Shown one piece after another: positions 17,264 to 24,303 of a stretch of 64,000 nt of DNA (its first letter is position 1; each line of letters opens with the position of its first letter). The stretch is from NCBI RefSeq assembly GCF_019455385.1, contig NZ_JACOFR010000007.1, positions 1 through 64,000 on the forward strand, written 5' to 3'. The notes under the pieces are model-generated. The model was not told the DNA's origin and did no database searches. It was given only the letters and a program-made list of their open reading frames with translations. A program made the translations under genes and the position numbers. The stretch is from Bradyrhizobium sp. BR 10289 (GTDB lineage Bacteria > Pseudomonadota > Alphaproteobacteria > Rhizobiales > Xanthobacteraceae).

Positions 17264-18063
17264 AACGCGTTGCGCAGCAACGGGTACTTCTGCTCCAGGC
17301 CGTCGAGGCTGAAGGTGAATTCGACGACGCGCTCGGGGGCGGCGACGATTTCGTCGGCGGGCGGGGCGAACTGCGGCAGGAGCGCCGCCATGGCCGCGGG
17401 GGCCTTCACGGCAGGCGCCTTCACGGCAGGAGCGTTGGACACCGCCATTGCAGCCGGCACGGCGACCGGCGGCTTCACAACAGGTGCGGTGAGCGGCGCC
17501 ATTGCGGCGGGCCATGTGACCGGCGACCTCACAGCAGGCGCGGTTGGCGTCGCCCTTGCAGCGGGAGTCTTCAGCGGCGGCACAGCGGCGGGCGCGGTGA
17601 ACGAAGCCGCTGCCGCAGGCGCCGCGACCAGTGCGGCCGGGACGAGCGGAGCTTCGGTGACGTCGGCCAGCACATCCGGCTTGGGATCGAGCTTGACCGG
17701 CACGACGGTCTCGGGGGCGATGTGGACGGCCTTCGGCTGCATGGTTTGCGGCGGCGCGGCCTGCGCCTGCTCGCGCGGAAACACGCGGGGCATCGTCGCC
17801 GGCGACCAACCGAATGCCGGTGAGACGCTCGCGGCCGCCGCGGCGACGTCGCCGCCGGTCGCGATGGCGCGCCAGGTCTGGACGGCGCGCTTGGCTTCCT
17901 GGATGTTTTCGAGGAACGCGATCTCGGAATGATAACGGCGCCAGCGCCCGGTTTCGAACATTTCGGAGAGATGTTCGAGCCGCTGTTCGGCGAGAGCGCA
18001 CCAGCGTGCCGCGATGTCGCGGCTGCCAGCCGCGGCCTGAACCAACTCTTGGCGATGTGTCAT
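17260..18063 (-). CDS. TIGR03809-like protein with long Ala/Pro-rich region
   Basis: This protein of about 267 residues has two parts. The N-terminal 90 residues (MTHRQELVQAAAGSRDIAARWCALAEQ...) are a helical domain matching the TIGR03809 partner of TIGR03808. It continues into a long low-complexity Ala/Pro/Val-rich stretch with imperfect repeats (for example APAVKAPAVKAPAAM) and ends in a short conserved-looking tail (FTFSLDGLEQKYPLLRNAF). I chose the ATG at 18063; the frame is open to 18108. The low-complexity region is probably an extension or spacer. Function is unknown. Confidence 0.72.
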   Translation of the reverse strand: MTHRQELVQAAAGSRDIAARWCALAEQRLEHLSEMFETGRWRRYHSEIAFLENIQEAKRAVQTWRAIATGGDVAAAAASVSPAFGWSPATMPRVFPREQAQAAPPQTMQPKAVHIAPETVVPVKLDPKPDVLADVTEAPLVPAALVAAPAAAASFTAPAAVPPLKTPAARATPTAPAVRSPVTWPAAMAPLTAPVVKPPVAVPAAMAVSNAPAVKAPAVKAPAAMAALLPQFAPPADEIVAAPERVVEFTFSLDGLEQKYPLLRNAF

Positions 18064-18543
18064 AAATCTGCCCGTCAGGAGAAAATACGGACGCGACGCA
18101 ACGCACACGAATCAATTTAGAAGCGACATGAATATTTTGTGGAAAAGTTTTGACTTGTCCAGCAACGACACCGCGTTCGTCATGAAAGACCGTAGTCGTG
18201 CGGAGTTTTACGCCACTTCCGAGTCAAGCTTCGCACAAGCATGACGGACTTGCGGTGGACCTGAACGAGGCCGACGATGCACGCGATCGCATTTGCTTAA
18301 CCGCAAGTTGAGCCCGAATTTCCTTCAAGGAATTGGATGCCACAAAAGAAAAGACCCGTCCGGGGGGACAACCGGACGGGTCGAGCCATATGGGCGCTTG
18401 GGGTGGATGGGCGCTCGCGCCTGATATGACTGATGGGGAGGGATGACCGCTCCCACATCATTTGGTCGTGGCAGCTGGCTGAACGTTCAACGCGGCGACC
18501 GACTTTTTAACCTTTGGCGGGCGCGCAATCTCGTCGCACGCAG
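18064..18543. other. Intergenic region, including promoter and subtilase 3' region
   Basis: About 480 bp without a supported gene. The left part is AT-rich (for example TGAATATTTTGTGGAAAAGTTTTGAC) and probably holds the promoter of the minus-strand TIGR03809 gene. A small palindrome AATTTCCTTCAAGGAATT lies near 18318. The right part includes the transcription terminator of the subtilase operon (separate entry) and a 3' untranslated stretch of about 160 nt. Confidence 0.5.
18340..18382 (-). terminator. Rho-independent terminator of the sigma/anti-sigma/subtilase operon
   Basis: A perfect 11-bp stem GACCCGTCCGG/CCGGACGGGTC (18353-18363 and 18372-18382, 8-nt loop) is followed on the minus strand by the T-rich tract TTTTCTTTTG (18352 downwards). 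It lies about 160 nt past the subtilase stop, in the right orientation to end that transcript. Confidence 0.85.
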
Positions 18544-20253
18544 CTAGCGCGTCGCCGGCCTATCCGCCTGAGAAACCGCGGATTTATCGCCCCCGCTCGA
18601 CAGCGAGGGCTGCTCGATCGCGCGAATGCCAGGCTCACTGGACGGCTTGTCGGCATCTTCACGTTTTGTTGTATCGGACGCCGCCGCAACCGGCGTCGCA
18701 TTGTCGGCGGGAACAGCCATCAAAGCAGCGAACGCGTCGGCCTCGCCGTCGCCGTAGAGATCGTCACGCCCGGGTGAGCCGAGATCGCGCGCGGTCTTCG
18801 CCAGCGTCATGCGTAGCGCTTCCGGCTTGAGCGCGTAGTTGCGCTCGAGCAGTAATGCCGCAACGCCGGAGACATAGGCCGCCGAGAACGAGGTTCCCGA
18901 GGTCATCTGGTATTTGCCGTCGGGCGCCGGCAGGAAGATGTCGACGCCGGGCGCCGCCAGCGCGATGTAATTGCCGCGATTGGATGCCGAGAACAGCTTG
19001 TCCTGCTGGTCGGTCGCGCTGACCGCGATCACGTTGGGATTGGCGGCCGGATAAAGCGGCGGCGATTTCGCACCCGCATTGCCGGCGGCGGCGATCAGCA
19101 CCAGCCCGCGCGCGGCGGTCGCCGCGATAGCGCGCTCGATCACGGCGTCCTTCGGGCCGGCAAAGCTCATATTGACGATCTGGGCGCCGTGCTCGGCGGC
19201 ATAGTTCAGCGAGCGCAGGATGATGTAGGACGAGCTCTCGGCACCGCCCCTGGTGCCGCCGAAGGCGCGGATCGCGATGATGCGCGCTTCGGGCGCGCTG
19301 CCCATCAGCCTGGCGTGGGCTACGATGGCACCTGCGATGCCGGTGCCGTGGACATGCGCGCCTTCCGTGCTGCCGAGCGCGTCGAAATTGTCGGAAATGG
19401 AATGGCTGAGCTCGGGGTGGCTCGCATCGATGCCGGAGTCGATCACGGCGACCGTGACGTTGGCGCCGTGCGCCAGCGTATGCGCCTGCGGCAGGCGGAG
19501 TTTTGCCAGCGCATATTGCGCCGGATCGCCTTCGGTCGGCACGGCCGACTTCTGATCCTGGAGCACGTAACGGAAATTCGGCTGAACCGAGCGCACGCTG
19601 CCGTCGGCTGCGAATTCGCGCCGGACCGTCTCGGACGGGCGGCCGTTGGTGATCCGGAACAGGCCGAACGTCGCCCCGATCAGCGGGAAATTCTCGGACG
19701 CGACGCGCGTCAGCCCATGGCGTCGCGCGAGCGCGTCGGCCTCAGCGATCGACAGCCCACCGTCGATCTCGGCGACGAATTCATTCGCAAAGGTCCGCTG
19801 GCTGACCGAGACCTGCGTGGTGTTGCCGCGGCCCTTGCCTGCGCTCTTCTTTCCGGATTTGCCGGTCCCCTCACCGCCTGCATCTGGCTGGGCGAGGCAT
19901 TCGCCGTCGGCGCCGCGGTTCGCTGCCGTGCAGGCCGGATAGAGGTTCGGCGAATAGCGCACATAGGGCAGCACCGGCGCGGGCCCGATCCGAACCACGG
20001 AGAGTCTCGGGGTCGTGATCGTGCGCGGACCGGGATTGACGCTGACGGCGCGTGCGGTCACGCCAGGGCTGACGCGTGCGGCGACGTTCGGCGAGACGGT
20101 CGGCGTGCGCGAGGGAACGCTGATGGTGGGCGTGCGCATGATCGCCTGCGCCTGCGCGACCTCGACGCCCAGGCAGGCAGCAAGCAGCAACCCCGCTCCG
20201 ACCGAGGAGGCGTAGGCCCCGGCTCGCACCTTGCTCTCGGACTTGCGCGTCAT
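18544..20253 (-). CDS. Exported subtilisin-like serine protease (S8)
   Basis: This 569-residue protein has a signal peptide whose end reads LLLAAC, so C27 could be a lipobox cysteine; Sec cleavage after AQA is the alternative. A Thr/Pro/Val-rich linker (residues 38-110) and a Gly/Lys-rich patch precede a propeptide-like domain at about 155-232. The catalytic domain carries D272 (VIDSGID), H302 (HVHGTGIAG), oxyanion N392 (AAAGNAG) and S455 (TSGTSFSAAYVSG), so it should be active. A charged tail follows. It is the last gene of an operon with an anti-sigma and an ECF sigma gene, 15 nt after the anti-sigma stop. Confidence 0.92.
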   Translation of the reverse strand: MTRKSESKVRAGAYASSVGAGLLLAACLGVEVAQAQAIMRTPTISVPSRTPTVSPNVAARVSPGVTARAVSVNPGPRTITTPRLSVVRIGPAPVLPYVRYSPNLYPACTAANRGADGECLAQPDAGGEGTGKSGKKSAGKGRGNTTQVSVSQRTFANEFVAEIDGGLSIAEADALARRHGLTRVASENFPLIGATFGLFRITNGRPSETVRREFAADGSVRSVQPNFRYVLQDQKSAVPTEGDPAQYALAKLRLPQAHTLAHGANVTVAVIDSGIDASHPELSHSISDNFDALGSTEGAHVHGTGIAGAIVAHARLMGSAPEARIIAIRAFGGTRGGAESSSYIILRSLNYAAEHGAQIVNMSFAGPKDAVIERAIAATAARGLVLIAAAGNAGAKSPPLYPAANPNVIAVSATDQQDKLFSASNRGNYIALAAPGVDIFLPAPDGKYQMTSGTSFSAAYVSGVAALLLERNYALKPEALRMTLAKTARDLGSPGRDDLYGDGEADAFAALMAVPADNATPVAAASDTTKREDADKPSSEPGIRAIEQPSLSSGGDKSAVSQADRPATR

Positions 20254-20268
20254 CGGTGCAGCGGCGCC

Positions 20269-20961
20269 TTACGGCGCCGCGACGGCGAGGTTGACGAACT
20301 TCTCGCGCGACATCCTGGCGAGCAGCGATGCGAGCTCGTCCTGGCTCATCGCCTTGTCGAACTGGAGGCGGAACATGCCGCCCTTGGCATCGCCGATGAT
20401 CGAGGCCTGGTAGTTGTCGAGCAAGGCGGTGATGTCGGCAACCCGTGCCTCCGGCGTGAAGCGCACCAGCGCACGCGAAGGCGCAGCGGCCCCGAGCTCG
20501 CGGGTGATCGGCGCGCCGGTCGAGAGCGAGGCGGTCTGATAGGTCGCGGTCTGGGTCTTCATCAGCACGGCGCCGATGATGCCGGCCTGCAGCAGCAGGG
20601 CGATGGCACCGAGGCTCGCCGACCACGCCAGCGTGCGCGGCGACAGGCTGGAGAAAAAGGTCGCGATGCGCGCCGACAGCGGCAGCGATGCGACGGGCCG
20701 CGCCGGCTCGGCGTCGATTGCTGCGAACAGCTTCTGCATCGCGCGGGCCGACGGCGCACCGAGGCTTTCGTTCAGGTGAATGGTCTCTTCGTACTCGCCG
20801 CGGATCACGGCGTACTGCCTGGCCAGTTCCGGATCCCGCGCCAGCGCTTCCTCGACGCGGCGGGCGTCGCGCGCGTTCAGCGTGCCGGCGGCGTGCCAGG
20901 GCAGCAGCAGTTCAATTTCACTGGGCTCTTGCTCCAGCATCTTCTTGCTCAAAGCCATCAT
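20269..20961 (-). CDS. Membrane anti-sigma protein with propeptide-like periplasmic domain
   Basis: This 230-residue protein overlaps the upstream ECF sigma gene by 4 nt (ATGA), the classic anti-sigma arrangement. Residues 1-60 form a cytoplasmic domain like that of zinc-less anti-sigma factors (LLPWHAAGTL..VEEALARDPEL); no HxxxCxxC motif is present. One transmembrane helix spans about 112-133. The outer domain (163-230) reads strand-helix-strand, strand-helix-strand (ALVRFTPEARVADITALL, GGMFRLQF, SQDELASLLARM, FVNLAVAAP) and resembles the propeptide of the subtilase encoded next. It may sense or bind that protease. Confidence 0.8.
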   Translation of the reverse strand: MMALSKKMLEQEPSEIELLLPWHAAGTLNARDARRVEEALARDPELARQYAVIRGEYEETIHLNESLGAPSARAMQKLFAAIDAEPARPVASLPLSARIATFFSSLSPRTLAWSASLGAIALLLQAGIIGAVLMKTQTATYQTASLSTGAPITRELGAAAPSRALVRFTPEARVADITALLDNYQASIIGDAKGGMFRLQFDKAMSQDELASLLARMSREKFVNLAVAAP

Positions 20962-21527
20962 GGCCAGCCTCGCTCAACGCCGGCTGCCTTCAGCAGTTCG
21001 GCCAGTTTCTTGCGCGCATAGAACAAGCGCGTCTTCACGGTGTTCTCGGGAATGCCGACGATCTCTGCCACTTCTTCCACGGACTTCTCGTGGTAGTAGA
21101 CGAGATCGACGATCTCCCGGTGGTCCGGCGAAAGGCCAGTCAGACACTCCCGCAACGCTTCACTCGTATCCTTCTTCTGCACCGCGATTTCGGGATCGTC
21201 GGACGAATCCTCGATCGCGTTGGCAGCCTCTTCGTCCAACCCAACGTCCTTCCTGCGCCGAAGCGCCGAGAGGGCCTTGAATCGGGTGATTGCCAGCAGC
21301 CAGGTGGAAACGGCGGATCGGCCTTCGAACTTGCCGGCTTGGCGCCAGACGTCGAGAAACACCTCGCTGATGAGGTCCTCCGCCGCCTGCTCGTCCCGCA
21401 CGAGCCTCAGCCCGAACCTGTACACCCTGACATGGTGCCGCCCGTACAGCACCTGCATGGCGAGCCGGTCACCCTGGGCGATCCTGGCGATGAGGACCTC
21501 GTCCGAAGCCGCCTGTGTCACGCTCAA
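20958..21527 (-). CDS. ECF-family RNA polymerase sigma factor
   Basis: This 189-residue sigma-70 family protein has region 2 (LYGRHHVRVYRFGLRLVRD..AEDLISEVFLDVWRQA, then FEGRSAVSTWLLAITRFKA) and region 4 (LRECLTGLSPDHREIVDLVYYHEKSVEEVAEIVGIPENTVKTRLFYARKKL, only key parts quoted) with a helix-turn-helix. It is followed by an overlapping anti-sigma gene and the subtilase gene. The start is TTG at 21527 or GTG at 21521; no ATG is available. It probably drives its own operon, though I could not recognise its promoter in the upstream 437 bp. Confidence 0.92.
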   Translation of the reverse strand: MSVTQAASDEVLIARIAQGDRLAMQVLYGRHHVRVYRFGLRLVRDEQAAEDLISEVFLDVWRQAGKFEGRSAVSTWLLAITRFKALSALRRRKDVGLDEEAANAIEDSSDDPEIAVQKKDTSEALRECLTGLSPDHREIVDLVYYHEKSVEEVAEIVGIPENTVKTRLFYARKKLAELLKAAGVERGWP

Positions 21528-21964
21528 AGCCCGTCTCGCAAGATTGGTCGGGTCGATGCGGCGCAGGGTTCGACGGGTGGCGTGAAATTCTTCAACTTAC
21601 CGCAGTCATACGGGGCGGTGTGTGATCTACCCCACATACGCGAATTTTCCTTTTGCCATCCGCGGCGGTTCGCCGTCTCGCTCAAAAACGGTAACATAGT
21701 AATGAGGCGCTTCCCTGTGCAATGCCGTCCCGGTGCGGGCGGCCCGGCCTGCATGGAACCATAGCAGCCCCGCACGACGTATGTCTCACCAAGTGCTGTT
21801 TTGGCTCGACCGCATCGCCAGCGATGCCTAATTGCCGGAAAATCCGCTCCCCGGCCGCCGCCACTCTGTCCTGCGCTGCACCGTTTGGATTTGGTTTCAA
21901 AGGATACCAAACCTAAAGGCTTGCCACGTAGATTTTTGGGCTGAACTCCACCATTGGCGGGACC
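21528..21964. other. Intergenic region between divergent sigma and GGDEF genes
   Basis: About 437 bp with no supported gene. A longer minus-strand open frame here continues antisense into the diguanylate cyclase gene and has shadow-like composition. The stretch TTTTCCTTTTGCC and the AT-rich segment around 21690-21705 may contain promoters. A small inverted repeat TTTGGT..ACCAAA lies near 21893-21912, upstream of the GGDEF gene. Confidence 0.45.
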
Positions 21965-23122
21965 ATGAACACGGCCGCGACGTCCTTTCCCGAGAGGAAT
22001 GCCGCTGAGGTCGCGGATCTCGTGCTCACGCCTGGGACAGCGGCACCCGAAGTGCTGGCGCGCCGGGCGAGGCAGCGCCGCCAAATGTATATCGGCCAGG
22101 TCGCGAGCTACTCGCTCGGCGCCTTCGTCCTGCTGCTCTACGGCTATGACGGCACCGTTGCGATGCACGTGCCCTCGCTGTTCTGGGTCGGCGGCCTCTC
22201 GATCATCGGCATCTTCGCCGTGTTGTCGGAAGCCGGCGTCGGCGACAGGTTCACCGACCATTATCTCACCGTCTTCCAGATCTCGGCGCATATGGCGCTG
22301 CAGTTCATCTTTCTGCTGTCGGTGCCGACGATCGGCATCGCTTTCATCAGCGTGCTGTTCCTGATCTTCGCCTTCGGCACGCTGCGCATGACCTCGGCCC
22401 AGGCGATGTTGACCTGGGCACTTGCGACCATCGGCCTCGCCGCCGTGTTCCTCGGCTCCGAATTGCCGATCGGAATGCCCGTCGCGTCCCGGCTCCAGCG
22501 GATCGCCTCGATGCTGTGCTTCGTGCTGGTGATCGGCCAGTGCGCCTTCCTCGGCCTGTTCGGCGCCACGTTGCGCAAGGTGCTATACCGCCGCAGCATC
22601 GAGCTGAAGGACGCCTACCGGCGCATCGAGGAACTGGCCGAGCTCGACGAGCTGACCGGCTCCTATAATCGCCGCTGCATCATGCGTCTTCTCGACGCCG
22701 AGATCGAAAAGTCACGGCAGGCCTCCGCACCCTGCGCGATCGCGCTGATCGATCTCGACTGGTTCAAGCGCATCAACGATGCCCACGGCCATCCCGTCGG
22801 CGACGAGGTGCTGCGCACCTTCGCCATCACCATCTTCGCCAACATCCGTCCAGCCGACCGTTTTGGCCGCTATGGCGGCGAGGAATTTCTGCTGCTGCTG
22901 CCGGACACCAATGGCGAGGCCGCCGCGCGCATGATGGAGCGACTGCGCAGCATCGTCGCCGAGCTCGACTGGAGCGCATTTTCTCCGGGCATGGGGGTGA
23001 CGATTTCCGCAGGCGTCGTCACGCTCCGCGACGCCGACACTGCCGATACATTTCTCGCGCGCGCGGACAGCGCGCTCTATTCCGCCAAGGCGCAGGGGCG
23101 CAACCGGGTTGCAATGAGCTGA
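21965..23122 (+). CDS. Membrane-bound diguanylate cyclase (GGDEF)
   Basis: This 385-residue inner-membrane protein has about six transmembrane helices (residues 45-205), a short coiled linker (KDAYRRIEELAELDELTGSYNRR) and a complete GGDEF domain. The active-site motif is GGEEF (304-308), and an inhibitory RxxD site (R295-D298) sits exactly five residues upstream, so product feedback by c-di-GMP is expected. It converts two GTP to c-di-GMP. The N-terminal membrane domain is the putative signal input. A DUF2336 gene follows 63 bp downstream on the same strand. Confidence 0.93.
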   Translation: MNTAATSFPERNAAEVADLVLTPGTAAPEVLARRARQRRQMYIGQVASYSLGAFVLLLYGYDGTVAMHVPSLFWVGGLSIIGIFAVLSEAGVGDRFTDHYLTVFQISAHMALQFIFLLSVPTIGIAFISVLFLIFAFGTLRMTSAQAMLTWALATIGLAAVFLGSELPIGMPVASRLQRIASMLCFVLVIGQCAFLGLFGATLRKVLYRRSIELKDAYRRIEELAELDELTGSYNRRCIMRLLDAEIEKSRQASAPCAIALIDLDWFKRINDAHGHPVGDEVLRTFAITIFANIRPADRFGRYGGEEFLLLLPDTNGEAAARMMERLRSIVAELDWSAFSPGMGVTISAGVVTLRDADTADTFLARADSALYSAKAQGRNRVAMS

Positions 23123-23185
23123 CCAATCCATTTTCACCCGGCCGCGCAGAAGAAGCGGCCGAACCGAAAGCTCCAGGACAGGGCA

Positions 23186-24286
23186 ATGAGATCGAAATCC
23201 GCCAAACCATCCGAGAACCTGCTGGAGGAATTGCAGGCTGCGCTCTCGCACGGCACCGTCGCGCGCCGGGTCGAGACACTGCGCCGCGTCACCGATCTCT
23301 TCGTCGGCAATGCGGTGGAGTATTCGGACGAGCACGTGCGCGTGTTCGACGACGTGTTCCAGTGCCTGATCGAGCAGATCGAGACCTCGGCAAGGGCCCT
23401 GCTCGCCGAGCGCCTCGCACCGCTTCCGGCTGCGCCGCCAAAGATCATCCGCACGCTGGCGTTCGACAAGGTCATCGAGGTGGCCGGCCCCGTGCTGGCG
23501 AAAGCGGAACGGCTGGACGAGACGACCCTGCTCGAGATCGCGCGCACGCGCGGCCAGGCCCATCTGAAGGCGATCTCGCTACGCCGGGTGCTGTCGGAGG
23601 CGCTGACGGATGTGCTGGTGACGCGCGGCGACGAGGACGTGGTGCAGTCGACCGTCAGCAATCCCGGCGCGCAGCTTTCCGAGGGAAGCCTCACCGATCT
23701 CGTGACGCGCGCCGAGCGCGACGACGATCTCGCCGCCTGCATCGGCCTGCGGCCCGATCTGCCGCGCCATCACTATCTGAAGCTGATCGCGAAGGCCTCC
23801 CTGAGCGTGCGCAGGAAGCTGGAGGCCGCCCACCCCGAGCTCGCCGACGAAGTCTCGAGCGTGGTCCAGGAAGCGGCCCAGCGCGTCCGTGCCGCCGCCA
23901 TGACCAGGCAGACCGAGATGGCGCGCGCGCTGGTGAAGTCGCTGCACGAGGATGGCCGCCTCAACGAATTGCAGGTCACCGCTTTCGCCGAGCAGGGCAA
24001 GTTCGACGAGACCAATGCGGGACTCGCCGCGCTTGCGGGCGTCGCGGTCGACACCGCCGAGACCATGATGATCGAGAGCCGCACCGAGGGCGTGATGATC
24101 CTCGCCAAGGTCGCTGGCCTGCAATGGTCGAGCGTGCGCGCGATCATCGCGATGCGCGAAAAACTCTCCGGCGGCGCACGGACCGACATGATGACGCTGC
24201 GCGACAGCTATGAAGCCCTGCGCTCATCGACCGCACAGCAGGTGCTGCGCTTCCACCGCATGCAAAGCACCATCCCTGCGGCCTGA
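23186..24286 (+). CDS. DUF2336 domain protein
   Basis: This 366-residue, soluble, largely helical protein matches the DUF2336 family common in alphaproteobacteria. The N-terminal repeat-like segment (VARRVETLRRVTDLFVGNAVEYSDEHVRVFD, key part ETLRRVTDLF) and the paired helical HEAT-like units (RTLAFDKVIEVAGPVLAKAE; DETTLLEIARTRGQAHLKAIS) are visible. There is no signal peptide or catalytic motif. Some family members act in stress or light signalling, but no function can be fixed here. It follows the diguanylate cyclase gene and ends 17 bp before the convergent paoC stop. Confidence 0.85.
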   Translation: MRSKSAKPSENLLEELQAALSHGTVARRVETLRRVTDLFVGNAVEYSDEHVRVFDDVFQCLIEQIETSARALLAERLAPLPAAPPKIIRTLAFDKVIEVAGPVLAKAERLDETTLLEIARTRGQAHLKAISLRRVLSEALTDVLVTRGDEDVVQSTVSNPGAQLSEGSLTDLVTRAERDDDLAACIGLRPDLPRHHYLKLIAKASLSVRRKLEAAHPELADEVSSVVQEAAQRVRAAAMTRQTEMARALVKSLHEDGRLNELQVTAFAEQGKFDETNAGLAALAGVAVDTAETMMIESRTEGVMILAKVAGLQWSSVRAIIAMREKLSGGARTDMMTLRDSYEALRSSTAQQVLRFHRMQSTIPAA

Positions 24287-24303
24287 CGTCACCGGGGCTG
24301 GCA

